Source: Hyphomicrobiales bacterium (GTDB lineage Bacteria > Pseudomonadota > Alphaproteobacteria > Rhizobiales > Rhizobiaceae). From it: a stretch of DNA of 64,000 nucleotides. How positions within the stretch are numbered: position 1 is the first letter of the stretch; each line of letters opens with the position of its first letter. A program made the translations under genes and the position numbers. Where the stretch lies: NCBI GenBank assembly GCA_900468285.1, contig UBTF01000008.1, positions 248,001 through 312,000 of the forward strand, read 5' to 3'. Positions 44,674 to 55,916 of this stretch are shown here, one piece after another. The notes beneath the pieces are model-generated. The model worked only from the letters and a program-made list of their open reading frames with translations. It did no database searches and had not been told where the DNA came from.

Positions 44674-45570
44674 GTGACTAACAGGATATACGCAAGCTTG
44701 ATGGGCAGTATCTGTCTGCTCACGGCTGCCGGCGCAAGCGCCGATCAGCCGAAAGAGTGGCAGATGGGATTGCAGGAGGCGGCAACGCCCATCATGCACG
44801 AGATACGCTGGTTCGAACAATATACGCTCTGGTTTATCGTTCCGGTCACGCTGTTCGTGCTGGTTCTCTTGATCATCGTCGGGGTCAAGTTCCGCGCCCG
44901 TGCCAATCCGGTGCCGTCAAAGACAAGCCACAACACGGCCATCGAGATCGTCTGGACGCTCGCTCCCGTCCTGATCCTGATGTTCCTGGCGTTTCCGTCC
45001 TTCAACCTTTTGAACGCACAGCTGACTCAGCCTGAAAATCCGGACCTGACCTTGAAGGCAACCGCGACGCAGTGGCAGTGGAACTACGAATATGCTGCTG
45101 CTGAAGGTGCTGAGCCTCTGGCATTCGACAGCTACATGCTGAAGGATGCCGATCGCGCAGCCGCAGGCAAGGACGACAAGGCACGCTATCCCCGCCTTCT
45201 GGCTGTCGACAACGAGATGGTCGTGCCTGTTGGCAAGACGGTCCGTCTCCTCGTCACCGCCGCGCCAACCGACGTCATTCACGCCTTCGCCATGCCTGCA
45301 TTCGGTGTCAAGATCGATGCCGTGCCTGGCCGTTTGAACGAAACATGGTTCAAGCCTGAGAAGGAAGGTCTATACTACGGTCAGTGTTCCGAGCTTTGCG
45401 GCAAGGATCACGCCTTCATGCCAATCGCCATACGTGTGGTTTCCGAAGAGCAATACAAAACCTGGCACGATGCCGCCGCTGCCGATCTCAGCGGTGCCAA
45501 CCGGGCGCTCATGGCTTCTGTGGATGGTGCTCCGCGCTCCGTTCAGGTTGCTGAAAACGAAGCCAAGTAA
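44674..45570 (+). CDS. ctaC: Cytochrome c oxidase subunit II
   Basis: Subunit II of the aa3-type oxidase carries the CuA centre that accepts electrons from cytochrome c. The 298-residue protein has a signal peptide, two transmembrane helices (about 50-72 and 88-110), the aromatic stretch WQWNYEYA, and the CuA ligands in GQCSELCGKDHAFMP with an upstream His in IHAFAMPAFGVKID. The start is a GTG at 44674 with GAGAGG upstream. It heads the operon ctaC-ctaD-ctaB-coxF-ctaG-ctaE. Confidence 0.97.
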   Translation: MTNRIYASLMGSICLLTAAGASADQPKEWQMGLQEAATPIMHEIRWFEQYTLWFIVPVTLFVLVLLIIVGVKFRARANPVPSKTSHNTAIEIVWTLAPVLILMFLAFPSFNLLNAQLTQPENPDLTLKATATQWQWNYEYAAAEGAEPLAFDSYMLKDADRAAAGKDDKARYPRLLAVDNEMVVPVGKTVRLLVTAAPTDVIHAFAMPAFGVKIDAVPGRLNETWFKPEKEGLYYGQCSELCGKDHAFMPIAIRVVSEEQYKTWHDAAAADLSGANRALMASVDGAPRSVQVAENEAK

Positions 45571-45575
45571 GGTAA

Positions 45576-47297
<1,722 letters not shown>

Positions 47298-47372
47298 GGC
47301 ATTTTGTCTAGGCGTGTATATGATCTGAACATGATAAATGTCAGTTTCACGCTTGGATAAAACATAAAGGAG

Positions 47373-47396
47373 CGCCGCAGGAATGCGCGGCGTTTC
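47373..47396 (+). other. Hairpin between ctaD and ctaB
   Basis: CGCCGC (47373-47378) pairs with GCGGCG (47387-47392), followed by TTT. It lies inside the operon and may attenuate transcription between the highly needed structural genes and the assembly genes. Confidence 0.4.
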
Positions 47397-47414
47397 CCCA
47401 TGAAGGCAGGAAAA

Positions 47415-48368
47415 ATGACCGTAATCGACAATCGCGATACGCTGGAAATGGATGGCCTTGTGCTGTCTGAGGCGGGTGCGCGCGATTATTTCGAACTGCT
47501 GAAGCCCCGCGTCATGTCGCTGGTGGTCTTCACCGGTTTTGCCGGTCTGGTGCTGGCACCGGGCAGCATCAACCCGATTCTGGCCGTCGTCGCCATCCTC
47601 TGTATCGCCGTAGGTGCGGGCGCTTCGGGCGCTCTCAACATGTGGTATGACGCGGATATCGATGCGGTCATGACACGCACCGCAAAGCGCCCTATACCCT
47701 CCGGCCGCGTCGCGCCGGGCGAAGCGCTGGCCTTCGGCCTGACGCTATCGGTCTTTTCCGTTGCCATTCTCGGTCTGGCGGTCAACTGGTTTGCGGCCGG
47801 TCTTCTAGCCTTCACCATTTTTTTCTACGCTGTCGTCTACACCATGTGGCTGAAGCGTTCGACGCCGCAGAACATCGTCATTGGCGGTGCGGCAGGCGCG
47901 TTTCCGCCCATGCTGGGCTGGGCTTGCGTTACGGGTGATGTATCGCTCGACAGCACGATCCTGTTCCTCATCATCTTCATGTGGACGCCAGCGCATTTCT
48001 GGGCCCTGGCACTGTTCAAGATGCGCGACTACGGCTCCGTTGGCATCCCCATGATGCCGAACGTCGCCGGCGAGCGCTCCACCAAGAACCAGATGATCGC
48101 CTATGCCGTGGTCACGGCAATCGTGGCCGTAGCGCCTTACTTCACGGGTCTTGCCGGTGCGGGATACGGCATATTTGCCGCCGTCCTTAGCGCCATTTTC
48201 ATCTACTGTTCCATCTCCGTCCGGCGTATGCCTGATGGAGACGAGCGGATGATGCAGGCGAAAAAAATGTTCGCCTATTCCGTCTTCTACCTCTTTGCAA
48301 TCTTCTCCGCCTTGTTGGCAGACCACGTTGCACCGTCATTCATGACGCTCATTCCGGGAGCAGCGTAA
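47415..48368 (+). CDS. ctaB: Protoheme IX farnesyltransferase (heme O synthase)
   Basis: CtaB transfers a farnesyl group to heme b, making heme O, the precursor of heme A for the oxidase. The 317-residue membrane protein shows [20 protein letters not shown], the Asp-rich motif [20 protein letters not shown] near residue 80, and [20 protein letters not shown]. An ATG at 47400 is possible, but AGGCAGG lies just upstream of the ATG at 47415. Its TAA overlaps the ATG of coxF (TAATG). Confidence 0.95.
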   Translation: MTVIDNRDTLEMDGLVLSEAGARDYFELLKPRVMSLVVFTGFAGLVLAPGSINPILAVVAILCIAVGAGASGALNMWYDADIDAVMTRTAKRPIPSGRVAPGEALAFGLTLSVFSVAILGLAVNWFAAGLLAFTIFFYAVVYTMWLKRSTPQNIVIGGAAGAFPPMLGWACVTGDVSLDSTILFLIIFMWTPAHFWALALFKMRDYGSVGIPMMPNVAGERSTKNQMIAYAVVTAIVAVAPYFTGLAGAGYGIFAAVLSAIFIYCSISVRRMPDGDERMMQAKKMFAYSVFYLFAIFSALLADHVAPSFMTLIPGAA

Positions 48369-48499
48369 TGGAAACCATCAAGCTGAATGATGCACAGAAA
48401 CGTTCGCGGCGCGGTCGCAATATCGCGCTCGGCGTTCTTCTCGCCGCCCTGGTCGTGTTGTTTTACATCATAACCATTATCAAAATTGGCGGCTTTTAA
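48368..48499 (+). CDS. coxF: CoxF-like single-pass membrane protein, 43 residues
   Basis: A very short gene that starts in the ctaB stop codon and ends 24 bases before ctaG. The 43-residue product has a basic N-terminus ([18 protein letters not shown]) and one transmembrane helix (IALGVLLAALVVLFYIITII). Small proteins of this kind occur at the same place, between ctaB and ctaG, in other alphaproteobacteria under the name CoxF. A role in assembly or stability of the aa3 oxidase is inferred from position only. Confidence 0.85.
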   Translation: METIKLNDAQKRSRRGRNIALGVLLAALVVLFYIITIIKIGGF

Positions 48500-48523
48500 A
48501 GCCGGAACGTGGGAGGAGGAGAC

Positions 48524-49132
48524 ATGGCCGGAACCGAGACGAGGACGAGGACGAAGAAGACGAGCAACAGCTCCATTCTCGTTCTATGCACGGTATTTGT
48601 CTGCGGCATGGTCGGCATGGCTTACGCCTCGGTGCCGCTTTACCGCCTGTTCTGCCAGGTCACCGGCTATAACGGCACCACCCAGCGCGTGGAGCAATAT
48701 TCGGACGTCATCCTCGACAAGCGGATGAAGGTCACTTTCGACGCCAACACATCGACAGGTCTCAACTGGGATTTTCGCCCGGTGGACAGACAGGTTGAGC
48801 CGAAGATCGGTGAGACCATTCAAGTGACGTTCAAGGCAACAAATCGTTCGCCTGTCGCCACGACCGGTAGCGCCGTATTCAACGTCACGCCCATGGAAGC
48901 CGGGGCCTATTTCAACAAGGTACAGTGCTTCTGCTTTACCGAGACGACGTTGCAGCCGGGCGAAACGCTCGAAATGCCCGTCGTGTTCTTTATCGATCCT
49001 GAGATCGTAAAGGCTCGGGAAACCAAGGGCATCCATACTTTGACGCTGTCCTACACATTTTATCCGTCCAAGACGGAAAAACCGGTTGCGTCCTTGCCGG
49101 TAAAGACTGAACGTGACGAAACGAAACTTTGA
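48524..49132 (+). CDS. ctaG: Cytochrome c oxidase copper-insertion protein CtaG (Cox11)
   Basis: CtaG/Cox11 delivers copper to the CuB site of subunit I. The 202-residue protein has one N-terminal transmembrane anchor ([18 protein letters not shown]), the conserved [18 protein letters not shown], and the periplasmic copper-binding CxC in [19 protein letters not shown] precedes the ATG at 48524. It belongs to the oxidase operon. Confidence 0.96.
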   Translation: MAGTETRTRTKKTSNSSILVLCTVFVCGMVGMAYASVPLYRLFCQVTGYNGTTQRVEQYSDVILDKRMKVTFDANTSTGLNWDFRPVDRQVEPKIGETIQVTFKATNRSPVATTGSAVFNVTPMEAGAYFNKVQCFCFTETTLQPGETLEMPVVFFIDPEIVKARETKGIHTLTLSYTFYPSKTEKPVASLPVKTERDETKL

Positions 49133-49171
49133 GAGAGGGAGGTGCGGCCTTTAAAGGTCGCGCTGCATAGC

Positions 49172-49192
49172 GTGGCCCTGATCAAGGGTCAC
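49172..49192 (+). other. Hairpin between ctaG and ctaE
   Basis: GTGGCCCT (49172-49179) and AGGGTCAC (49185-49192) pair with one G-T wobble across GATCA. Without a T-run it is more likely an mRNA processing or stability element than a terminator. A smaller dyad, GCGGCCTTTAAAGGTCGC, lies just upstream near 49144. Confidence 0.4.
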
Positions 49193-49235
49193 AGCATCGA
49201 ATGAGACTAGGGAAGAGCCTGCGGGGATCGATCAC

Positions 49236-50111
49236 ATGGCAGACGTACATCAGAAGAAACATGACTACCATATCATAGACCCCAGCCCATGGCCGCTACT
49301 GGCTTCGGTGGGTGCATTCTTTCTTGCCTTTGGCGGCATCTGCTACATCCGTTATCTCAACGGCAGTTCCTTCAAGCTGTTTGGGTTGGAATGGGCGCAT
49401 CCGTGGCTGTTCTTCGTGGGTCTGGCGATCGTGCTTTACACCATGTACGCCTGGTGGGCCGACACGGTAAAAGAAGGCCACGAGGGACATCACACCCGCG
49501 TCGTGTCGCTGCATCTGCGCTACGGCATGATCATGTTCATCGCTTCGGAAGTCATGTTCTTCGTGGCGTGGTTCTGGGCCTATTTCGATGCAAGCCTTTA
49601 TCCGCACGAAGCCATTCAGGCTGCGCGGGTCGAATTCACCGGTGGGCAGTGGCCGCCGAAGGGCGTCGAAGTTCTCGATCCGTGGCATCTGCCGCTTTAC
49701 AACACGGTCATCCTGCTTTTGTCAGGGACATGCGTAACCTGGGCGCACCATGCTCTCCTGCACAATGACCGCAAGGGTCTGATCAGCGGCCTTGCGCTGA
49801 CGGTTGCACTCGGTGCCTTCTTCTCCTTCGTGCAGGTCTATGAATACATGCACGCGCCGTTCGACTTCAAGAATTCGATCTATGGCGCGACGTTCTTCAT
49901 GTCCACGGGCTTCCATGGCTTCCACGTCTTCGTGGGCACCATCTTCCTGCTGGTTTGCCTGTTCCGCGCCATTGCCGGTGATTTTACCGCCAAGCAGCAT
50001 TTCGGCTTCGAAGCTGCAGCCTGGTACTGGCACTTCGTTGACGTGGTATGGCTGTTCCTGTTCTTCGCAATCTATGTCTGGGGCGGCTGGGGCGCGCCAC
50101 TGGCACACTGA
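49236..50111 (+). CDS. ctaE: Cytochrome c oxidase subunit III
   Basis: Subunit III is a seven-helix membrane protein that stabilises the aa3 core. The 291-residue product has HDYHIIDPSPWPLLASVGAF at the start, GMIMFIASEVMFFVAWFWAYF (the conserved Glu), and the C-terminal signature FEAAAWYWHFVDVVWLFLF. It ends the oxidase operon proper and is followed by a strong terminator. Confidence 0.97.
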   Translation: MADVHQKKHDYHIIDPSPWPLLASVGAFFLAFGGICYIRYLNGSSFKLFGLEWAHPWLFFVGLAIVLYTMYAWWADTVKEGHEGHHTRVVSLHLRYGMIMFIASEVMFFVAWFWAYFDASLYPHEAIQAARVEFTGGQWPPKGVEVLDPWHLPLYNTVILLLSGTCVTWAHHALLHNDRKGLISGLALTVALGAFFSFVQVYEYMHAPFDFKNSIYGATFFMSTGFHGFHVFVGTIFLLVCLFRAIAGDFTAKQHFGFEAAAWYWHFVDVVWLFLFFAIYVWGGWGAPLAH

Positions 50112-50130
50112 GATAACGCGATCAATGAAA

Positions 50131-50163
50131 CAAAGGGCGGCACGTGCCGCCCTTTGCTTTTCT
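50131..50163 (+). terminator. Intrinsic terminator after ctaE
   Basis: A perfect 26-base palindrome (50131-50156, core GGGCGGCACGTGCCGCCC) is followed by CTTTTC. It marks the likely end of the ctaC-ctaE transcript, ahead of DUF983 and surf1. Confidence 0.85.
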
Positions 50164-50185
50164 GCGACCACATGGGGAGGATATG

Positions 50186-50572
50186 ATGACGCAGGAAGAC
50201 GAGGGGCTCTATCCGCCGGTTGACCCGGTGAAGGTCGGCCTGCGGGGCTGCTGCCCGCGTTGCGGCCATGGTCGCCTTTTTGAAGGCTTTCTCAAGCTGA
50301 AGCCGAAATGCAGCGCCTGTGGCCTCGATTACGCCTTTGCCGATGCGGGAGAAGGGCCAGCGGTCTTCGTCATGCTCATCGTCGGTTTCTTGATTATCGG
50401 TCTTGCCCTGTGGTTCGACGCACGCTTTGCGCCGCCGGTCTGGCTGCACGCCTTGATCTGGATTCCGACGGCCATTATCCTGTCTCTCGTTCTGCTAAAG
50501 AAAATGAAGGGCATCATGATCGCCCTGCAGTATCGCAATAACGCAAGTGAAGGCAGGATCGATCGTGGTTGA
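50186..50572 (+). CDS. DUF983 zinc-ribbon membrane protein
   Basis: A 128-residue protein with a four-cysteine zinc ribbon (GCCPRCGHGRLF and KCSACGLDY) followed by two transmembrane helices (FVMLIVGFLIIGLALWF and LHALIWIPTAIILSLVLL). DUF983 genes often accompany cytochrome oxidase clusters, so an assembly role is suspected but unproven. Two ATGs (50183, 50186) follow GGGGAGG; the second has the better spacing. Its end overlaps the start of surf1. Confidence 0.87.
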   Translation: MTQEDEGLYPPVDPVKVGLRGCCPRCGHGRLFEGFLKLKPKCSACGLDYAFADAGEGPAVFVMLIVGFLIIGLALWFDARFAPPVWLHALIWIPTAIILSLVLLKKMKGIMIALQYRNNASEGRIDRG

Positions 50573-51317
50573 CAGCGCCATTTCCAAACCATCGCACAGG
50601 GGTTTCTGGTTTGCAGCGCCGCTTGTGCTGATGGCCCTGATCATTCTGGTTGCGCTCGGCACCTGGCAGGTCCAGCGCATGTACTGGAAAGAGGCGTTGC
50701 TGGCCGATATCCAGCAGCGCATTCATGCAGCACCGTCGAGCCTTGAAGACATCGAACGGCTGAATGCATCCGGTGGGGATATTGAGTACCGGAAAATCGT
50801 GGTTTCCGGCACGTATGACCATGCCAAGGAGCAGCATTTTTTTGCGACCTTTCAGGGTCAGACAGGCTATTACATCTACACGCCGATGCGCCTCACAGAT
50901 GGCCGATATATTTTCGTCAATCGCGGCTTTGTCCCCTATGAGATGAAAGAAGCGTCAAAGCGGGCGGAGGGCGAAGTTGCCGGTGTTGTCTCGGTAGAAG
51001 GTCTGACGCGGGCGCGCCTTGCCGCCAAACCGTCCAGCCTGCTGCCGGAAAACGATCTGGGCAAGAATATCTATTATTGGAAAGACTGGTCGGCCATGGC
51101 CAGCCAGGCGAACATAGCACCGTCCGAACTCGTGCCATTTTTTGTCGATGCCAATGATGCGCCCAACCCCGGCGGCTGGCCCAAGGGTGGTGTAACGCTG
51201 ATTGATCTGCCGAATAATCACCTTCAATACGCGATAACGTGGTACGGACTGGCACTCGCCCTTGTCATTGTGGTCGGTTTTGCCTATGTCCGGGGCTCAA
51301 GAAAAACGGGTGAATGA
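50565..51317 (+). CDS. surf1: SURF1 family cytochrome oxidase assembly protein
   Basis: SURF1 helps insert heme A into subunit I. The 250-residue protein has the typical two-helix hairpin: an N-terminal helix with [12 protein letters not shown] just after it, a periplasmic domain ([30 protein letters not shown]), and the C-terminal helix. The start is best placed at the GTG at 50565, 8 bases inside the DUF983 gene, with AGG about 8 bases ahead; a GTG at 50547 is possible. It is probably cotranscribed with DUF983. Confidence 0.93.
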   Translation: MVDSAISKPSHRGFWFAAPLVLMALIILVALGTWQVQRMYWKEALLADIQQRIHAAPSSLEDIERLNASGGDIEYRKIVVSGTYDHAKEQHFFATFQGQTGYYIYTPMRLTDGRYIFVNRGFVPYEMKEASKRAEGEVAGVVSVEGLTRARLAAKPSSLLPENDLGKNIYYWKDWSAMASQANIAPSELVPFFVDANDAPNPGGWPKGGVTLIDLPNNHLQYAITWYGLALALVIVVGFAYVRGSRKTGE

Positions 51318-51342
51318 AAGACGGGAGGCTGAAGGAGAAGGA

Positions 51343-52389
51343 ATGAATATTGCCGTTTCCAAACCGCCTCTGACGATCAGGCTTTGCGGCCCGCGAGGCT
51401 TCTGTGCAGGCGTGGACCGCGCCATTCAGATCGTTGTTCTGGCTCTCAAAGCCTATGGCGCCCCCGTCTATGTACGGCACGAGATTGTTCATAATCGCTA
51501 TGTCGTCGAAGGACTGGAAGCCAAGGGCGCGATTTTCGTCGAGGAACTGAACGAGATTCCCGCCGAGCACCGCCAGCAACCGGTTGTCTTTTCCGCCCAT
51601 GGCGTTCCAAAATCCGTGCCGGAAGATGCGCAGGCGCGCAATCTCTTCTATCTCGATGCCACCTGTCCGCTCGTGTCGAAGGTCCATAAGCAGGCCATGC
51701 GGCACCAGCGTCTGGGTCGCCATGTCATTCTCATCGGTCATGCCGGTCACCCCGAGGTTATCGGCACCATGGGACAGTTGCCGGAAGGCACTGTTTCGCT
51801 CATCGAAACGATCGAGGATGCTGCGCGCTACGAGCCTGTCGATGCGGAAAATCTCGGCTTCGTGACGCAGACGACATTGTCGGTTGACGATACGGCAGGC
51901 GTTATTGCCAAGTTACAGGAACGCTTCCCCGCTATGCAGGCGCCAGCCGCCGACAGCATCTGCTATGCCACCACCAATCGTCAGGATGCCGTGAAACAGG
52001 CCGCGCCGGGTTGCGACCTGTTTATCGTGGTCGGAGCGCCGAATTCGTCCAATTCCAAGCGACTCGTAGAGGTTGCTTTGCGCGCGGGTGCCAAACGTTC
52101 GGTCCTGGTGCAGCGCGCCAGCGAGATTGAATGGGACATGATCGGCGATATCGAGACATTGGGCCTGTCTGCCGGTGCTTCCGCACCCGAAGTCATCGTT
52201 GACGAGATCATCCAGGCCTTCAAGTCACGCTATGAAACGACACTCGATCTGGCAGTGACCGTGGAAGAAACGGAGCATTTCCTCGTCAATCGTGAGCTGC
52301 GCGATATCGAGCTCACCTCGCAGGACATGGCGTTCGTCAACGGCAGCGCCAGCGATGCCCTGCCACCCAAACCGTCGAGCGGCGTTTGA
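51343..52389 (+). CDS. ispH: 4-hydroxy-3-methylbut-2-enyl diphosphate reductase
   Basis: IspH makes isopentenyl and dimethylallyl diphosphate in the last MEP-pathway step. The 348-residue protein has the three cysteine ligands of its iron-sulfur cluster in [29 protein letters not shown] and [13 protein letters not shown], with conserved His in [10 protein letters not shown] and [15 protein letters not shown]. The frame is open to 51262, but AAGGAGAAGG stands directly before the ATG at 51343. It follows surf1 by 25 bases. Confidence 0.96.
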   Translation: MNIAVSKPPLTIRLCGPRGFCAGVDRAIQIVVLALKAYGAPVYVRHEIVHNRYVVEGLEAKGAIFVEELNEIPAEHRQQPVVFSAHGVPKSVPEDAQARNLFYLDATCPLVSKVHKQAMRHQRLGRHVILIGHAGHPEVIGTMGQLPEGTVSLIETIEDAARYEPVDAENLGFVTQTTLSVDDTAGVIAKLQERFPAMQAPAADSICYATTNRQDAVKQAAPGCDLFIVVGAPNSSNSKRLVEVALRAGAKRSVLVQRASEIEWDMIGDIETLGLSAGASAPEVIVDEIIQAFKSRYETTLDLAVTVEETEHFLVNRELRDIELTSQDMAFVNGSASDALPPKPSSGV

Positions 52390-52431
52390 TCGCTCGACGT
52401 CGTAGTCCCTCAGCCTGCAAGAGATCATAAA

Positions 52432-53400
52432 TTGGCAGTTTATACGGATATCAGCGAAGACGATCTGAAAGACTTTCTCAGCCAGTACGATGTTGGCGAG
52501 TTGACGTCCTACAAGGGTATTGCTGAAGGCGTCGAGAACACCAATTTTCTTTTGCACACCACCAGGGATCCGTTGATTCTCACGCTTTACGAGAAGCGCG
52601 TCGAGAAATCCGATCTGCCGTTCTTTCTGGGTCTGATGCAGCATCTGTTCGCAAAGGGCCTTTCGTGCCCGTTGCCTCTGCCACGCAATGACGGTGAACT
52701 CCTGGGGGAACTCTCGGGTCGCCCCGCCGCCCTGATTTCCTTCCTCGAAGGCATGTGGCTTCGCAAGCCTGAAGCACGCCATTGCCGGGAAGTGGGCAAG
52801 GCGCTCGCTGCCATGCATCTGGCCGGGGAAGGTTTCGAAATCAAGCGTCCCAATGCGCTCTCCGTCGAAGGATGGAAGACGCTTTGGGACAAGTCTGAAG
52901 CGCGGGCTGATGAAGTCGAAAAAGGATTGCAGCAGGAAATCCGCGCCGATCTCGATCATCTGGCCGCAAACTGGCCAAAGCACTTGCCAGCTGGCGTCAT
53001 TCACGCCGATCTCTTCCAGGACAATGTGTTTTTCCTGGGCGACGAACTGTCTGGGCTGATCGACTTTTATTTCGCCTGCAACGATTTCCTTTCCTATGAC
53101 GTGTCCATATGCCTCAACGCCTGGTGCTTTGAGAAGGATGGGTCTTACAATGTCACCAAAGGCAAGGCGCTGCTGGAAGGCTACCAGTCCGTTCGTCCAA
53201 TGAGCGCGGACGAGCTTGATGCCCTGCCGCTTCTGGCCCGCGGTTCTGCTCTTCGCTTTTTCCTGACGCGGCTTTACGACTGGTTGACGACGCCTGAGGG
53301 CGCGCTGGTGGTGAAGAAGGATCCGCTGGAATACCTGCGGAAATTGCGTTTTCACCGGGCTGTCGGTCACGTGGCCGAATATGGGCTGTCGGTAGAATGA
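52432..53400 (+). CDS. thrB: Homoserine kinase (APH-fold type)
   Basis: ThrB phosphorylates homoserine for threonine synthesis; threonine synthase (thrC) lies at the right edge. The 322-residue protein is of the aminoglycoside-phosphotransferase fold found in proteobacteria: [11 protein letters not shown] is the nucleotide region and [20 protein letters not shown] holds the catalytic Asp and Asn. The start is a TTG at 52432 with AAGAGAT upstream. It is coupled to rnhA by a 4-base overlap. Confidence 0.94.
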   Translation: MAVYTDISEDDLKDFLSQYDVGELTSYKGIAEGVENTNFLLHTTRDPLILTLYEKRVEKSDLPFFLGLMQHLFAKGLSCPLPLPRNDGELLGELSGRPAALISFLEGMWLRKPEARHCREVGKALAAMHLAGEGFEIKRPNALSVEGWKTLWDKSEARADEVEKGLQQEIRADLDHLAANWPKHLPAGVIHADLFQDNVFFLGDELSGLIDFYFACNDFLSYDVSICLNAWCFEKDGSYNVTKGKALLEGYQSVRPMSADELDALPLLARGSALRFFLTRLYDWLTTPEGALVVKKDPLEYLRKLRFHRAVGHVAEYGLSVE

Positions 53401-53837
53401 AACATGTCGATATCTTCACCGATGGTGCCTGTTCCGGCAATCCGGGGCCGGGAGGCTGGGGTGCCGTTCTGCGCTATGGCGATGTGGAAAAAGAGCTTTG
53501 CGGCGGCGAGGCAGAGACCACTAACAACCGAATGGAGCTGATGGCGGCGATCCAGTCGCTCAACGCCCTGAAAGCGCCCTGCGAGGTCGATCTCTACACC
53601 GATAGCGCCTATGTAAAGGATGGCATCACCAAGTGGATTTTCGGCTGGAAGAAGAAGGGCTGGAAAACTGCCGATAACAAGCCGGTCAAGAATGTCGAAC
53701 TGTGGCAGGCACTGGAAACTGCCCGCGAGCGCCACAAGGTTACCCTGCACTGGGTGAAGGGCCATGCCGGACATCCGGAAAACGAACGTGCCGATGAGCT
53801 TGCCCGAAAAGGCATGGAGCCCTTCAAACGGCGGTAA
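53397..53837 (+). CDS. rnhA: Ribonuclease HI
   Basis: RNase HI cleaves the RNA strand of RNA-DNA hybrids. The 146-residue protein contains the catalytic acids in [41 protein letters not shown] and the end motif [16 protein letters not shown]. Its ATG overlaps the thrB stop (ATGA). Confidence 0.97.
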   Translation: MKHVDIFTDGACSGNPGPGGWGAVLRYGDVEKELCGGEAETTNNRMELMAAIQSLNALKAPCEVDLYTDSAYVKDGITKWIFGWKKKGWKTADNKPVKNVELWQALETARERHKVTLHWVKGHAGHPENERADELARKGMEPFKRR

Positions 53838-53983
53838 TGGACGGGTGCTTTAATGGGGTTGCGGGAAAACGACGCTCACCTATTCTGCCCCGGCTCCAAT
53901 CGAGAGAGCTGATTTGTCCGCAAGGCACTGCCGAAGCGGGCGCGACAAAAAGCCTGAAATCATCAGGCATGAGAGGGACATCC

Positions 53984-54292
53984 ATGATCTTGCATTGCGT
54001 TTTCATACGCTTCAAATCGGCGGCCACGACGTCCGAAAAACAAGCCATCTTCGAGGCGATTGCTGACCTGAAAGATGTCATCCCCGGCATTGTCGAGGTC
54101 AAGTACGGACAGAATGTCTCCTCTGAGGGCCTGAACGGTGGGTTTCTCGATGGCTTCATCGTCAAGCTGGAAACAGTCGAGGCGCGAGACGAATATCTCG
54201 CCCATTCGCAACATATGGAAGTCGGCGAGCGCCTGATCGGGCTGACCGACGGCGGAGCAGCTGGCTTGCTCGTCTTTGATATGGCGGCCTGA
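53984..54292 (+). CDS. Dabb (stress-responsive alpha-beta barrel) family protein
   Basis: A 102-residue dimeric ferredoxin-fold protein: it begins MILHCVFIRFKSAATTSEKQ, has VIPGIVEVKYGQNVSSEG, and ends in FIVKLETVEARDEYLAHSQH. Such proteins have been found among stress-induced and polyketide-cyclising proteins; the function here is unknown. GAGGGA lies about 8 bases before the ATG at 53984; the frame is open to 53837. It is 146 bases after rnhA. Confidence 0.85.
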   Translation: MILHCVFIRFKSAATTSEKQAIFEAIADLKDVIPGIVEVKYGQNVSSEGLNGGFLDGFIVKLETVEARDEYLAHSQHMEVGERLIGLTDGGAAGLLVFDMAA

Positions 54293-54311
54293 ATTTAAAG
54301 GCGTTGTAAAA

Positions 54312-54338
54312 CGGTCCCCGGCTCAAGGCCGGGGACCG
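54312..54338 (-). terminator. Terminator between Dabb and peroxiredoxin genes
   Basis: CGGTCCCCGGC (54312-54322) pairs perfectly with GCCGGGGACCG (54328-54338) over a 5-base loop. On the minus strand TTTT follows, so it terminates the peroxiredoxin gene; it may also stop the convergent Dabb transcript. Confidence 0.85.
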
Positions 54339-54344
54339 CAACAA

Positions 54345-54830
54345 TCACAGTTGCTCGATCATGGTCGCAGCGGAGGAAACGGTCGCCTGACCAGGGTTTT
54401 CCTCGATGTTGAGCGACTTCACGACACCGTCTTCCACCAGCATGGAATAACGCTTGGAGCGTACGCCGAGGCTACCGGCGGATAGGTCGGCATCCAGACC
54501 CAGCGCCTTCGTAAACGACGCATCCCAATCCGCCAGGAAATGAATCTTGCCCTGACCACCGGAGGCCTGCGCCCAGGCACCCATGACGTGCCAATCGTTA
54601 ACGGCCACTACGGCGATATCGTCAACACCGCGGGCGAGAATTGCGTCACGGTTTTCGAGGTAGCCGGGAAGGTGGTTGAGGGTGCATGTCGGCGTGAATG
54701 CGCCCGGAACGGCAAAGACGACGACTTTCTTGCCGCTGAACAGCGCGTCGGTCGTTGTTTCAACCGGGCCGTCTGCAGTTTTTTCCTTGAATGTCGCGGA
54801 TGGCAGCTTATCGCCGATATTGATGGTCAT
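54345..54830 (-). CDS. Peroxiredoxin, Prx5-like (AhpC/TSA family)
   Basis: A 161-residue thiol peroxidase of the Prx5/hybrid-Prx type, reducing peroxides with glutaredoxin or glutathione. The peroxidatic Cys is in VVVFAVPGAFTPTCTLNHLP near residue 47, and the Arg-containing region KRYSMLVEDGVVKSLNIEE is near 125. AGGAG lies 7 bases before the ATG at 54830. A second resolving cysteine is not obvious, so it is probably a one-Cys enzyme. Confidence 0.93.
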   Translation of the reverse strand: MTINIGDKLPSATFKEKTADGPVETTTDALFSGKKVVVFAVPGAFTPTCTLNHLPGYLENRDAILARGVDDIAVVAVNDWHVMGAWAQASGGQGKIHFLADWDASFTKALGLDADLSAGSLGVRSKRYSMLVEDGVVKSLNIEENPGQATVSSAATMIEQL

Positions 54831-54909
54831 AATCTCGCTCCTGTGGCAATGATCCGGCGCGACTATAGAGTATTAAATCATCACCTTGCCAGAGATTTTC
54901 CAACCGATG

Positions 54910-55758
54910 TCACTGCGGAAAGTCCAGCGGTGCTTCCATGACTTTCTGGCCGGATTTGACCAGAATTGTCCAACGTTGACCCTTGGGGTTATAGGTTTTC
55001 GGCAGGCCTTTAATGTTCATGTAGAAGGTTAACTTGCGTTTGTCCCGCACCATGTTCTGTGGCTCGAAATAGGCGTAGCCGGAGGGGCCGGCGACGAAGA
55101 TTTCGGTTTCTTTCGGCGCGTCTTCAGGCAGCCGCAATTCAACGCCCAGAAGCGTCTTGTCAGGCGTAATGTGGAAGTTCTGGACCTTGAAGTCTTCCGT
55201 TGCTTCTTCCGGCAGAGTCGCTTTTGCCGCCTCTATCGCTTCCACCTCATCGGGCTTGGCGGATTGACCATGATCCTTGCGGATGTCGAAACTCGCTTCG
55301 AAGGGAATGCAGATGTTGAGGCATACACCGATGAACGCCGTCAATTTTGCATTGGCTTCGTCAGAGCCGGGCTGTGCCTGGAGCACGAAGGGCAGGCTGA
55401 CGGACCGGTCATAGCCGATGTCTTTCATCTCGCCGTTCTCAATCAGGTCCGGCACGGGGAAGGAGAGGGAGGTCAGCGTTGCGCCGCTGGAAGGCTCAAG
55501 CGTTATTTTTGGCGGAATGCCCGCTTCGCCAGGTTCTCGCCAGTAGGTGATCCAGCCCGGTTTCAGCTCTATCTGCAAAACCGCATCCATCCGGCCGGTC
55601 TGGTCTGCGGGAAGGCTGATGACGCGCATTCGCCCGCCTTCGCTTTGTTCCCATGGGGTCGTGTCGGCATTGGCCGGGGTGGATGTTCCTGCCAGCGCCA
55701 AAAGGAGAGCGATGGGGGTGACAGATGCACGAGCGAAGGTGGAAAGCTTGGATGTCAT
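54910..55758 (-). CDS. Exported DsbD alpha-domain-like protein
   Basis: A 282-residue exported protein: signal peptide (cleavage near ANA at residue 31), then a domain like the N-terminal periplasmic alpha domain of the thiol reductant transporter DsbD, with WITYWREPGEAGIPPKI and the cysteine pair in FIGVCLNICIPFEASF. It lacks the transmembrane beta and thioredoxin-like gamma domains of full DsbD, so it must receive electrons from another partner if it acts as a reductase. It is divergent from yqgE. Rhizobiales carry such stand-alone proteins; the target is unknown. Confidence 0.82.
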   Translation of the reverse strand: MTSKLSTFARASVTPIALLLALAGTSTPANADTTPWEQSEGGRMRVISLPADQTGRMDAVLQIELKPGWITYWREPGEAGIPPKITLEPSSGATLTSLSFPVPDLIENGEMKDIGYDRSVSLPFVLQAQPGSDEANAKLTAFIGVCLNICIPFEASFDIRKDHGQSAKPDEVEAIEAAKATLPEEATEDFKVQNFHITPDKTLLGVELRLPEDAPKETEIFVAGPSGYAYFEPQNMVRDKRKLTFYMNIKGLPKTYNPKGQRWTILVKSGQKVMEAPLDFPQ

Positions 55759-55916
55759 ATTTTCGGTCTAGCCTAACATGCACTGTCGGACCAGTTACGA
55801 TTTTAATTGAATCATCATTTTCGGTTGATTGATTGGCGTCTATGCCGCATCCTTGCCCAATGACCAACATGATGCCGTACCTGCTCGCTGCAGAGTACCG
55901 CAGACCGGAGGCGCAA

